Under the pieces are notes generated by a model, which saw only the letters and a program-made list of their open reading frames with translations, did no database searches and had not been told where the DNA came from. Of a DNA stretch of 55,288 nucleotides, positions 1 to 9,500 are shown one piece after another. How positions within the stretch are numbered: the first letter of the stretch is position 1; every line of letters begins with the position of its first letter. The position numbers and the translations under genes are program-made. Source of the stretch: Armatimonadota bacterium (GTDB lineage: Bacteria; Armatimonadota; Chthonomonadetes; Chthonomonadales; Chthonomonadaceae); contig JAGWMJ010000015.1 of the NCBI GenBank assembly GCA_028871815.1, positions 1 to 55,288 on the forward strand. Reading direction: 5' to 3'.

Positions 1-216
1 TTGTCCGTCGTTGACGTCGCGCCCGGAACTTCGCAAAGTATCACAGAATACAGTCCGGACCTCGTACCTGGAACGTACACGGTGGTCACGTACCCAAGGG
101 AAGCTTTGTATGGAACGGCCTTTGGCCCCCCGAAGGGCACGGGTAGCCCTGCCGTTATGCCGGGCGACCCCGCCACGACGGAAAATGCTAACCCGGTGAC
201 GATCTGGGTACCGTAG
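1..216 (+). CDS. C-terminal end of an unrecognised protein (partial)
   Basis: The frame is open from the first base of the window and ends at a TAG at 214-216, so this is most likely the last ~71 codons of a gene that begins upstream. The visible tail is rich in Pro, Thr, Gly and Val, contains PGT and PGD turns, and ends in a short hydrophobic strand (TIWVP), as in an extracytoplasmic beta-rich domain. The TTG at position 1 is formally a start codon but nothing supports its use. No family is recognised. A strong inverted repeat follows 34 bases after the stop. Confidence 0.45.
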   Translation: MSVVDVAPGTSQSITEYSPDLVPGTYTVVTYPREALYGTAFGPPKGTGSPAVMPGDPATTENANPVTIWVP

Positions 217-249
217 AGGCTGCGTGTAGCGATTCCGACATTGGGATCC

Positions 250-299
250 GTGTTGCGCAGCTGGTCGCAGTCATCAGAGAAAGGGCGGTTGCGCAACAC
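250..299. repeat. 10-bp perfect inverted repeat (hairpin)
   Basis: GTGTTGCGCA at 250-259 is exactly complementary to TGCGCAACAC at 290-299. Four more pairs inward, two of them wobble, give a possible 14-bp stem with a ~22-nt loop. It lies just downstream of the truncated first gene, but no T-run follows, so it is a poor match to an intrinsic terminator. It may be a mRNA 3' end stabiliser or an intergenic palindromic repeat. Apart from this hairpin and the promoter at 595-623, nothing convincing is seen between 217 and 629. A 60-codon ORF at 385-567 has no support. Confidence 0.5.
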
Positions 300-594
300 A
301 TGACCTAGCAACCACACAAGACGCCGGCGCGTCTCAGAGTAGCCGACAACTGAACTCGACGCGAGATTCGGAGCGCATTTTCACGTGAGGCGTATACAGT
401 CGCAACGCAAACAGCGCCATCTAGCGCCAGATGGACTGGACAAGCGCCAACACCGGACCCTAGCCCACGATATTTCGACCGCTAGACGGCACCTGACACC
501 GGCTGCAGAAGCCCGTCCGAGAAAACGGCGACCAGGAACGCGCGTGTCGCGACAGCCGACAGCGTAGCTGGAGGATTATGGCAATCTCACTGCG

Positions 595-623
595 TTGACG
601 TCGGCGGCGCCGGTGACTATAAT
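595..623 (+). promoter_or_regulatory. Sigma-70-type promoter of the MFS gene, leaderless geometry
   Basis: TTGACG (595-600), a 17-bp spacer and a perfect TATAAT (618-623). Transcription would start about seven bases after the -10 box, which is the G of the GTG at 630. The mRNA therefore probably begins at the start codon, with no room for a Shine-Dalgarno site. Confidence 0.75.
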
Positions 624-629
624 GCCGCT

Positions 630-1946
630 GTGCGACGAGACTTTAACACATCGCCGCGCGGCGCCGACCGGTTGAACGCGGAAGCGCCCCCGGACCGGGA
701 GTTGATGCGCCGCGTCACTGGGCGGCTGGTCCCGCTGCTGTTTGTGGTCTACATCGTTGCCTACATCGACCGGGTCAATGTGGGCTTTGCGCAGCTCACA
801 ATGGGGGCCGCGCTGGGCCTTTCCGCGGGTGTGTACGCATTCGGCGCCGGCATTTTCTTCATCGGCTACTTCCTGTTCGAGATACCGAGCAACCTGATTC
901 TGCAGCGGGTTGGAGCTCGCCGTTGGATTGCCCGGATCATCTTCAGCTGGGGTCTTGTGAGCATGGCAATGGCTCTGACACGCTCACCTGCCATGTTCTG
1001 TACGCTCCGGTTTCTGCTCGGTGTTGCGGAGGCAGGCTTCTTCCCCGGCATCATTCTCTACCTCACATGGTGGTACCGGGCTGAGGAGCGCGCGCGACTG
1101 GTCGCCCTTTTTATGACCGCCAGCACGCTGGCCGGCGTTGTTGGCAGCCCGGTCTCCGGCATTCTGCTGCACGTGCACCGGTGGATGGGGATGGCAGGTT
1201 GGCAGCTGCTGTTCCTGGGGGAAGGCGCGCCGGCCCTCCTTCTGGACGCCTTCGTATTGCGGTGGCTGCCGGATGGCCCGGAAACCGCGCCGTGGCTCAG
1301 CGACCCTGAGCGGCAGCGCGTCAAGGAGCGGCTGAAGGGCGATGACCGTGCGATAGACTGCTCGCTGCGGCAGTCGGTGGCCGCGCTGCGTATGCCCGTG
1401 GTTTGGCTTCTGACCTGCGTCTACTTCACCGTGACGCTCGCTGGATACGGGGTGCAGCTCTGGCTGCCAATCATCATCAAAGCGGCCGGCCACCTGAGCA
1501 ACCTGGCAACCGGCTGCACGACCGCGCTTCCCTACCTGGCAGCCACCGCTGCTATGCTGATTATGGGATTCCACTCGGACCGTACCGGTGAACGGAGCTG
1601 CCACATCTTTTTCTCCGCGGCCGCTGGAGCGATCGGGTTGGCAGGCGCCTTCTGCTATCCCGCGTATGGGCTGCTGTGGCTCTGCCTGGCGCTGGCCGGA
1701 ACGAACGGCATCATGGGCCCGTTCTGGGCGCTGGCTACTGCCCGTATGGTACGCGAGACGCGCGCCGCCGGAGTGGCCGCAATCAACTGCATCGGGAACC
1801 TCGGCGGTTTCTTTGGTCCACAAGTGGTCGGCGCGCTGGGCGGGGCTGCAGGTGGGCGTGGGCTGCTGGCGCTGGCAGCCGCACTCTTCTTTGGAGGAGC
1901 GCTGGCGCTCACGGTGAAATATGATTACGGGAGTTTGAATAGATGA
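630..1946 (+). CDS. MFS transporter, anion:cation symporter (ACS) family
   Basis: A 438-residue integral membrane protein with about twelve hydrophobic segments. The first transmembrane region carries the YIDRVNVGFA signature typical of the ACS group (tartrate, phthalate, galactarate and glucarate transporters), and a GVAEAGFFPG segment follows around residue 130, also typical of that group. Expected role is proton- or sodium-coupled uptake of an organic anion; the substrate cannot be read from sequence. The GTG at 630 fits the promoter geometry. An internal ATG at 705 (residue 26), behind GGGAG, is the alternative start and would remove only a hydrophilic extension. The stop overlaps the ATG of the downstream hydrolase (ATGA), so the two are probably one transcription unit and may act on the same carbon source. 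Confidence 0.85.
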   Translation: MRRDFNTSPRGADRLNAEAPPDRELMRRVTGRLVPLLFVVYIVAYIDRVNVGFAQLTMGAALGLSAGVYAFGAGIFFIGYFLFEIPSNLILQRVGARRWIARIIFSWGLVSMAMALTRSPAMFCTLRFLLGVAEAGFFPGIILYLTWWYRAEERARLVALFMTASTLAGVVGSPVSGILLHVHRWMGMAGWQLLFLGEGAPALLLDAFVLRWLPDGPETAPWLSDPERQRVKERLKGDDRAIDCSLRQSVAALRMPVVWLLTCVYFTVTLAGYGVQLWLPIIIKAAGHLSNLATGCTTALPYLAATAAMLIMGFHSDRTGERSCHIFFSAAAGAIGLAGAFCYPAYGLLWLCLALAGTNGIMGPFWALATARMVRETRAAGVAAINCIGNLGGFFGPQVVGALGGAAGGRGLLALAAALFFGGALALTVKYDYGSLNR

Positions 1947-4444
1947 GAGTTTATTGCTGGGTACTGCCGGCGGCGTTGATTGGCACGATCGGAAGCGGGC
2001 ATCGCATGCACCGGCTGCAGCCCGGACTGATAGTGCCGAATGTGGCGATGGTGATCAGCCGGGTGGGCCGCTACGGCCGGATACCGGTTCATCAGGATGC
2101 CGTTGAGGCGGAGATTGTGGCGGGAACCTGGAAGCCACCTCACTCTGGCGACACGGTAACGCTTCCGGATGGTAAGGTACGAACCTGGACGTTGCTGAAC
2201 GCTGCGAAGAATGGCTCGTTCACCGCGCCGGGGCTGGGCAGCGGATATGCCGACATCGAGGTGAACTCACCATCCGACACGGTGATGCTATTGAACGCCT
2301 CGCACTACGGAATGGTCTATGTGAATGGTCAGCCGCGAGCCGGTGATCCGTACGGCAGCGGATACCTGCACCTGCCGGTTCGCCTGCGCGCGGGCCGGAA
2401 CGACTTCCTCTTTGCCACCGCCGGAAGCGGCCTGCAGATGAGCCTCACGGCGCCGACCGCTCCGCAGATGCTGGATACCGGAGACATCACAACGCCGGAC
2501 TATGTAATCGGCGCTCGGCGGAAACCATGGGCGGCGCTGGAGGTGGAAAACGCCACGGCGAGTGCGGCCAGTGGTCTGCGTATCCGCGCAGCGCGTGACG
2601 GGGCAGGCAGTGTAGAGACCGCCGTTCCGGAAATAGGGCGGCTCACCGTTCGGAAGGTGGGCTTTCGCCTGCCCTCGCCGCCCTCGTCCGCCGGACCGCC
2701 CGTGGCCGTGACCGTGCGCCTGATGCGCGGCGGCCACACGCTGTCAACCGCGAAGATCACGATCAACCGAACGCTGAGGGACCAGCTTCATAAAATCACC
2801 TTTGTCTCCGGAATTGACGGCAGCGTACAGTACTACGCCATTCAGCCGGCGCATCCGCTGCCGGGAGATCACGCGCCGCGCGCACTGGATCTGTCGCTGC
2901 ACGGCGCCGGTGTGGAGGCGCTCGGTCAGGCGGCCTCATATGAGCCGAAAACATGGATCGACATCGTGGCGCCAACAAACCGACGTCCTTTTGGCTTCGA
3001 TTGGGAGGACTGGGGACGACTGGATGCCGAGGAGGTGCTTGCGCTCGCCGAAAAAAGCCTCAAGCCGGATCCCACGCGGATCTTCCTTTCCGGCCACTCG
3101 ATGGGCGGCCACGGTGCCTGGACGATCGGCGCCAACGACCCGGATCCGTTCGCTGCGATCTGCCCCAGTGCAGGCTGGCTGAGCTTCCGCACGTACGTAG
3201 CCAATGCCGTGCCGCCATATCCGGCGAGTGCCGTAGGCGACATGCTCAACCGCGCATGGAACGATAGTGACACTTCACTGCTGGTTCACAACTACAAGGA
3301 CATGGGCGTTTTTATCATCCACGGTTCAAAGGATGACAATGTGCCGGTTACCGAAGCCATTCATATGACTCACGTTCTGGCGACGTTTCATCATGACTGG
3401 GTCTTCTACGAGCAGCCCGGCGCCTCACACTGGTGGGACGCATCGGATGAGCCTGGAACCGACTGCGTGGACCTGATGCAGCTCTGGGATTTCTTTGCCC
3501 GCCACCGTCGCCCGGAAGATGGGCAGACGCGGGAAGTGGAACTGGTTACCGTAAACCCGGGCATCACCGCGTGGCGGCACTGGCTGGGAATCATCCAGCA
3601 GATTCACCCGTACGCGGTGAGCAAAGTGACCATCCACTACGATCCTGGCCTCTACCGCTTTACGGGTACCACCGTAAACGTCCGTCACATGCAGCTCAAG
3701 GTGAACTGCTGGCAGCCTGCCGCCACATTGAAGGTGGTGCTGGATGGCCAGACGCTCAAGGCGATTCCCTGGCCGCGGACGGGCGCTCTCGACCTGGAGC
3801 GGCGAGCCGGCAGGTGGTCGGTGAGCGCCCCGGTGCCGGCCGGTGAGAAGAACCCGCTGCGCAGCGGTCCGTTCAAGGACGCATTCAAGAACGACATGGA
3901 GTTCGTCTACGGTACCGGCGGTACACCTTCGGAGAACCGGTGGGCATACGGCCGGGCCCGATTTGATGCCGAGACCTTCTGGTATCGTGGAAACGGCAGC
4001 GTCGACGTGGTTGCTGATACCGCGTTCAACGCAACCGCTCAACCACAGCGCTCGATTATCCTCTACGGCAACTCATCCACCAACCGCGCTTGGCCGGCAC
4101 TGCTTGGCAGCAGCCCGCTTCAGGTTAGTGAAGGAGCGGTAAACGTCGGGGGCAAGACTCTCAATGGCGCCGGACTCGCAGTCCTCTTTGTTCAGCCAAG
4201 GCCGGGCAGCGCGGTGGCCGATGTCGGGGTGGTCGGCGGTACCGATCTCACCGGGATGCGGCTGACGGATCGGCTGCCGGTCTTTATCTCCGGGGTTGCA
4301 TATCCGGACTGGATCGTTCTCGATCCGACGGTGCTTACGCAGGGTGTGTCGGGCGTTTTAGGTGCGGGATACTTCAACAATCGCTGGCAGTGGAGCCCCG
4401 GTGATGCGGCGTGGGGCGGCCAAGCCTTAGCCGGAGCACGGTGA
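1943..4444 (+). CDS. Large secreted-type alpha/beta hydrolase (prolyl oligopeptidase-like esterase)
   Basis: 833 residues. The N-terminal ~300 residues are beta-rich and not recognised. The central part (about 330-510) is an alpha/beta-hydrolase fold with nucleophile-elbow GHSMGG (Ser386), a likely acid in SKDDN (Asp464/465) and His496 in GASHWWD. The C-terminal ~320 residues are again beta-rich. The layout resembles the prolyl oligopeptidase-like or putative esterase proteins of planctomycete and Armatimonadota-like bacteria, which may act on carbohydrate esters or peptides; the substrate is unknown. The N-terminus is hydrophobic (MRVYCWVLPAALIGTIGSG), a probable but weak signal peptide. Its ATG overlaps the MFS stop and its TGA overlaps the GTG of nth. 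Confidence 0.75.
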   Translation: MRVYCWVLPAALIGTIGSGHRMHRLQPGLIVPNVAMVISRVGRYGRIPVHQDAVEAEIVAGTWKPPHSGDTVTLPDGKVRTWTLLNAAKNGSFTAPGLGSGYADIEVNSPSDTVMLLNASHYGMVYVNGQPRAGDPYGSGYLHLPVRLRAGRNDFLFATAGSGLQMSLTAPTAPQMLDTGDITTPDYVIGARRKPWAALEVENATASAASGLRIRAARDGAGSVETAVPEIGRLTVRKVGFRLPSPPSSAGPPVAVTVRLMRGGHTLSTAKITINRTLRDQLHKITFVSGIDGSVQYYAIQPAHPLPGDHAPRALDLSLHGAGVEALGQAASYEPKTWIDIVAPTNRRPFGFDWEDWGRLDAEEVLALAEKSLKPDPTRIFLSGHSMGGHGAWTIGANDPDPFAAICPSAGWLSFRTYVANAVPPYPASAVGDMLNRAWNDSDTSLLVHNYKDMGVFIIHGSKDDNVPVTEAIHMTHVLATFHHDWVFYEQPGASHWWDASDEPGTDCVDLMQLWDFFARHRRPEDGQTREVELVTVNPGITAWRHWLGIIQQIHPYAVSKVTIHYDPGLYRFTGTTVNVRHMQLKVNCWQPAATLKVVLDGQTLKAIPWPRTGALDLERRAGRWSVSAPVPAGEKNPLRSGPFKDAFKNDMEFVYGTGGTPSENRWAYGRARFDAETFWYRGNGSVDVVADTAFNATAQPQRSIILYGNSSTNRAWPALLGSSPLQVSEGAVNVGGKTLNGAGLAVLFVQPRPGSAVADVGVVGGTDLTGMRLTDRLPVFISGVAYPDWIVLDPTVLTQGVSGVLGAGYFNNRWQWSPGDAAWGGQALAGAR

Positions 4445-5106
4445 CCAGGTGCAAGCGGGAGGCTGCGGCTGCGGTGCTGGATCTGCTGGAGGCACGCTAC
4501 CCTGAGGCTTCCTGCGCACTTCAGCACCGCGATCCATGGCAGCTCCTTACGGCCACCATTCTCAGCGCACAGTGCACGGACGTCCGGGTGAACATGGTTA
4601 CGCCGGCGCTATTTGCAAAGTACGCAACCGCGGCTGCCCTTGGTGCCGCGAAGGCCGAGGATGTGGAGGCGATCATCCGCTCTACCGGCTTTTTCCGCCA
4701 GAAGGCGAAGAGCATCATCGCCATGAGCCAGGACCTTGTCGACCGGTTCGGCGGCAAGGTTCCTGAAACGCTTCCGGAGTTGACCTCGCTGCGCGGCGTA
4801 GGGCGCAAGACTGCTAATGTGATAATCGGCGTGGCATTTGGTGGTGCAGGCGTGGTGGTGGATACGCACGTCCGTCGCATCAGCCGCCGCCTCGGCTGGA
4901 CGAAGCAAAGCCACCCGGCGAAGATTGAGCAGGAGTTGATGGCGCTGTTTCCACGGGAGCGGTGGACGCAGATGGGCACGGTGCTGATCTGGCATGGCCG
5001 TGACCTGTGCCCGGCGCGCAAACCGCGGTGCGCCGAATGTCCGGTAAATGAGTTGTGCCCCGAAGGCCGCAAGCGCTTAGCTACGCCCAGCACGGCGCGC
5101 CCGTAG
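4441..5106 (+). CDS. nth: Endonuclease III (DNA glycosylase/AP lyase)
   Basis: 221 residues, the usual length. Removes oxidised pyrimidines and cleaves abasic sites in base excision repair. The helix-hairpin-helix LRGVGRKTAN contains the catalytic Lys (residue 123), and VVVDTHV contains the catalytic Asp (residue 141), the same 18-residue spacing as in E. coli Nth. The [4Fe-4S] loop is intact as C-x6-C-x2-C-x5-C near the C-terminus. A start is possible at an upstream ATG (4411), but the GTG at 4441 forms a GTGA overlap with the preceding stop and gives the family length, so it is preferred. Its linkage to the hydrolase is probably positional rather than functional. Confidence 0.93.
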   Translation: MTRCKREAAAAVLDLLEARYPEASCALQHRDPWQLLTATILSAQCTDVRVNMVTPALFAKYATAAALGAAKAEDVEAIIRSTGFFRQKAKSIIAMSQDLVDRFGGKVPETLPELTSLRGVGRKTANVIIGVAFGGAGVVVDTHVRRISRRLGWTKQSHPAKIEQELMALFPRERWTQMGTVLIWHGRDLCPARKPRCAECPVNELCPEGRKRLATPSTARP

Positions 5107-5134
5107 TCGATCTCTGGGGGCATCGAGCGAATCT

Positions 5135-6199
5135 ATGCGAAACGACGAACGGTTTCGGCGCGTTGGGCTGATGTGGCACGGTGACCGTGAAGCGCGCCAA
5201 ACAGCATCGCTGGCTGCCGGCCGGTTTGAGCCGATGGCAAACGCCCTTCGCCATAGCGGGCTTGAGCCCGTTCCTGTTGTATTTAACAACGATTTTGCCG
5301 ACGAAGCCCGTGAGGATCTGCGCGGTCTGGATGCCGTATTGGTGTGGGTGAACCCGATCGAGCAGGATCGCGACCGCAGCGTGTTGGATGCGCTGCTGCG
5401 CGGGGCCGCGGATGACGGCATCGGCGTCAGCGCCCATCCCGATACGATCCTGAAGATGGGTACCAAGGAGGTGTTGGTCACCACGCGCAGCATGAGTTGG
5501 GGCAGCGACACGCATCTCTATACTTCGCACCGGCAGTTGCTGGAACAGCTGCCGGAACGTCTGGCGGCCGGCTCGGCCCGGGTTCTCAAGCAGCTCCGTG
5601 GCAATGGCGGCAGCGGTGTGTGGAAGGCAGAGCGCGTAACGGATGACCACGCTCTGGTCCGAGTTCGACACGCCCAGCGTGGAAGCATAGAGACGGTGGA
5701 ATCCATAGGACAGTTTATGCAGCGTCTCGAGCCGTACTTTGGGCAGCATGGGCAAGTAATCGACCAGGCATATCAGGAACGGTTGGTGGACGGAATGGTT
5801 CGCTGTTATATGGTCCAGGACGCTGTGGTGGGATTCGGCCATCAGGCTGTAAACGCTCTGTTCCCCGCGCCGCCCGGCGTACCGCCTGAGCAAGCGCCGC
5901 AACCGGGCCCGCGACTCTACCACCCACCGGATGCGCCTCAGTTTGAGCCTGTTCGAAGGAAGATGGAGGAGGATTGGCTTGACGCGATGTGCCGTACAAC
6001 TGGAGTGGATCGCGGAGCACTACCCATGATCTGGGATGCCGATCTGTTGTACGGACCCAAAACCACCGACGGCGAGGATACCTACGTCCTCTGCGAAATC
6101 AATGTAAGTTCGGTCTACCCATATCCCGATTCGGCCGTTCAGCCGCTTGCCGAGCGCGTGAGCCAATGGATTCAATCACGGCCGCGACAGGCAAACTGA
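5135..6199 (+). CDS. Cj0069 family protein (ATP-grasp-like)
   Basis: 354 residues, soluble. The protein matches my recollection of the Cj0069 family: an N-terminal MWHGDREAR segment, then VLVWVNPI, the SAHPDTILKMGTKEVL block, SWGSDTHLY, and LKQLRGNGGSGVWKAE, which looks like the ATP-binding glycine loop of an ATP-grasp fold. A later CEINVSSVYPYPDSA segment resembles the metal-binding end of that fold. Members are usually annotated only as family proteins, so a ligase-type reaction is inferred from the fold. It lies 28 bases after nth, with a G-rich stretch upstream of the ATG. No adjacent gene suggests a substrate. Confidence 0.75.
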   Translation: MRNDERFRRVGLMWHGDREARQTASLAAGRFEPMANALRHSGLEPVPVVFNNDFADEAREDLRGLDAVLVWVNPIEQDRDRSVLDALLRGAADDGIGVSAHPDTILKMGTKEVLVTTRSMSWGSDTHLYTSHRQLLEQLPERLAAGSARVLKQLRGNGGSGVWKAERVTDDHALVRVRHAQRGSIETVESIGQFMQRLEPYFGQHGQVIDQAYQERLVDGMVRCYMVQDAVVGFGHQAVNALFPAPPGVPPEQAPQPGPRLYHPPDAPQFEPVRRKMEEDWLDAMCRTTGVDRGALPMIWDADLLYGPKTTDGEDTYVLCEINVSSVYPYPDSAVQPLAERVSQWIQSRPRQAN

Positions 6200-6511
6200 C
6201 CGGCGCCAGGCGCCGCTGCTGGAGCGCTGGCATCCTTGTCGCGGAGCAGAATCCGCCGTCCGGCATCGGCATCATCCGATCCGACCGATCCGGCAGATTC
6301 CGGCGCCTGCGCTGCCCGCATAAGTGAGACACGAAACGTGACGTTCTCGTCCGTGCCGGGCTGCCTTTTACCCCGCCAGCCGAAAGCAGCGGCGTATGCG
6401 TCGCGATAAGTTCCACGTTCCGTACCGTCGTTCACTTCCCGGCGTAGTCAATCCGAGCACGGCCGAAGGATCGGCCGTTGGTGGTTCGGGTCCTGTCTCC
6501 GTTCCACGCTC
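6200..6511. other. Intergenic region between convergent genes
   Basis: This 312-bp stretch separates two convergent transcription units. CGGCGCC-A-GGCGCCG (6201-6215) directly follows the upstream stop and can form a short GC hairpin (5-bp stem, 5-nt loop) without a T-run; it may end transcription weakly. Several short ORFs cross the region on both strands, but none has a recognisable motif or good start signal. Confidence 0.4.
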
Positions 6512-9500
6512 TTACCGCACCTCGATCAGCACCGGCGCGACATCGTACACCTGCCGCGGATTGTAGTACGGGTAGACCCGGCTATCCGGCATCTGCGCGC
6601 GCAGCGGAAATCGCGCTCGAACCTGCCACTGGAACACCATCGTTTGGTGCGGCAGCAGTTGCGTCAGATAGAGCGTCACCTGCCGGCCCGCAATGGTGAA
6701 CTTGCTCAACCGGCCCGCCTTCACGGCCGCGTCAAGCTGATCCGGAATCACATCAAAGCCCGGCGGCGTGCCGATGTCAATGAGCGGCATCTGCACCACT
6801 CCGGAGGTATTGTTGTGGACCGTCACCTCCAGCCCGGCGATGCTATTCGTACGGAGCTGCATGCGATCCCACGAAACGTGCAGGCTCAGCGGCGCGCGTC
6901 GCAGCGGCCGAACCGGGACCGCGCCCCATCGCTGGTACCAGCGCGCTACCACCTGTAACGCCGGCGCTCCCGTGCCGGAGTACTCCACGTCTATGCTATT
7001 TGTGCCGGCGTGCACGCGCTTCTTCAGGGTCACCGTCCGCATTACATCGCCGTTCTCCTGAGTTAGCTGCCACGTCGCCGCGGTGGCGCCGTCGGCCGTC
7101 ACGGTTACCACTCCGCTGCTGTTGCCGGCGCCATGTTCACTGTCGTAGAGCAGCGCCCTGAGCGCCCAAACCGTCGCCTGCGTGGTGCCCCAGGCGCCAT
7201 CACCACCGCGCTGTGCCGCCAGCCATGCCAGCGACTTCTGAACCACCGAGACATTCTCGCCCCACTTTTCAAGCGCGATAGTGGCCAAACCGACGGTTTC
7301 CGCGTCTGCGCTGCCGCCTGTGGCGCCGGTAAATGTCATCTGTTCCGTGCCCGTTGGCCACCACAGATCGCTGCCGTCGGATCGCGCCATGCCGATCAGC
7401 CGGTTTGCCGTCGCTCCGGTGGCGGCGCCGTGCGGCTCAAGATCGACCAGCAGGTTCAGGATTAACGCCAGGGTGTAGGCGTCCTTTGCCTCAGAGAGAT
7501 GGCGCCGGACGTAGTCCGCGCCTCGGGCCGTTACCGAGCCGGTATAGCCCGACTCAACGAGCGCCCAATCCACGTACGCGGTTGTGCGCAGCGCTCCGGT
7601 CTGGCGGTTGATGATGCCCTCGGCAATTCCGCCGGTATCTTCCAGCCAGGAGCCGTTCTGCCGCTGCCGGCCGGCCAGCCACTCCTGAGTTCGCGAGATC
7701 AGCGCAGGATCAACGCTCGCGGCGCGCGCCATATCTGAGAACTCCAAAAGGCCATAAGCCGTCAGTACCTGATTTGCCGGCTCCTGCCCGAACCAGGAAA
7801 AGCCGCCGCCTCGGCACTCGAAGGTAAGCAGACGCTGATATCCGATATTCACAAGCGCTTCGGCCTTCATTCGGATCGCTGGATTATCGCGGTGCGTCGC
7901 CTTCAGGTAGTTCAGGACCAGCACGTTCGGGTACGTGGTGGAACTGGTCTGCTCGAAGCAGCCGTAAGGCATTCGCAGAAGACCGTCGAGGCCGTCGAGA
8001 GCCTGGCTGAGCGCACCGGGATAGAGCTTCACCTGAATGGAGCTGGCGCCGTCGATCGCCTGCGTCGGGATCACGATCGTCTGATGCCATGACGCCGTAA
8101 CACGGTGGTTGATGATGCTCTCCATCGGACGGCCATCGGCAGTTACAGCCACCGTACGCCGCACGGCGTCGGAGTGCCTGGGACTTACAGCCGATACGGT
8201 GATGTGATGGCTGCCGGGCGTCAGGGCCGTGATCGTGAAAGAGACCGACGTCACTTCGCCGGCCGCCACCGTCACCTGCCGCGTGTCGGCGCCGGTGAGC
8301 GCAAACCATGCCGCCGGCTGCATTGAGACACGGATCGTCTGGGCGGTGGTGAGATAGTTGTAGATCGCAACTGGAAGGGTGATCTGGTCGTGCTGCGTCA
8401 GTTCCAGCGGCACGTCCACATCCACGAAGAACGGCTGAAACACGCGCACCGGCGTGACCGCGGAACCAAAGTTGCCCTGTAGGTCGATCGCCTCCAAGTT
8501 CAGTTGCCACGTGGTGATGGAGTCGGCCATGGTCAATCGCTGAACAGCGTAGCCACTGTCGTCCGTGATCAATTGCGGCTGCCAAAGCAGGGTCTCCGGA
8601 AACCACGATCTCAGGCGCGGCGCGGGGCCACCGCCGGCCTCCTGCTGCAGAGAGCCTTTGGCCGCGGCCAATCCATTGGAACCGATGGCATCCGCTGGGG
8701 TGTTCGTTGGCACCGCCATTTCCTCGCGGATTTCCCGCCGGTTGACTCCGGCGGGCAGTTCCACCGCGCCGCCGAGACCACCGGGCCCGCCACGGAAACC
8801 GCCGGCGCCGCCGAAGAAGCCGCCGACGGGTTCCGCCTCGCCGTCTAGGTCGTCAGCAGTGCCCCAGCGGCGGTCCGGTCCCGCGCTTTTGAGGATGCAG
8901 TAGTCAGCGCTTTGCCCCGGCCACTCCGGGCGGTACTGCGTTCCCCACGGATCTACCACGTCGGCCAACAGCAGGTAGCCATGGTGAATCAGCACATCCA
9001 GTGCATCGCTCATCCTCAGCGATTCGCCATGCTGCAGGCGGTAGTTCGAAAGCGCCCGGTTGACGCGAGCCTGTGCCTTTTCCAGGACGGCGATGGCAGC
9101 CCTCCTGATCGCGGACCAGCGCGTCAGCCAGGAGTCCTCGTTCAGCGACATGTCGGGTGGCCCGTCCGCAGCTGCCAGAACCAGCGCTGCAGCGCGCTCC
9201 TGCTCGGGCGAGCCGAACCGGATAGGTCCCGGACTGACGAGCATCGGCGGCGATATCCCGTGGATCTCGTATCGCGGCCGCATCAACGAGCTCTCCAGCG
9301 CATAATAGACGCGCGCTAGTCCGGCATGCTCGGCAGACAGAGAGAGCACGCTTTCATCCACCATCGAAAGCCCGAGCGCCGACGGGGCTGGATTGCCCGA
9401 GCCATCCGTGACGCGAAACCTGAGGAGTGCAGTTCCGCCCGGCTTGAATTCAGCTTCCGCGCCGGATATTCGTACCTGCAGCCCGGTGGCCGGCATCACA

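Noticed and set aside
385-567. 60-codon ORF before the MFS promoter
   Set aside because: GTG start without a ribosome site, Arg/Gln-rich low-complexity product, no recognisable motif.
984-1823. 279-codon ORF on the minus strand opposite the MFS gene
   Set aside because: Composition-driven shadow of the transporter; no recognisable domain, and the plus-strand protein is clearly real.
6172-6435. 87-codon minus-strand ORF in the convergent gap
   Set aside because: No family match, no good ribosome site, and it overlaps the end of the Cj0069-family gene.
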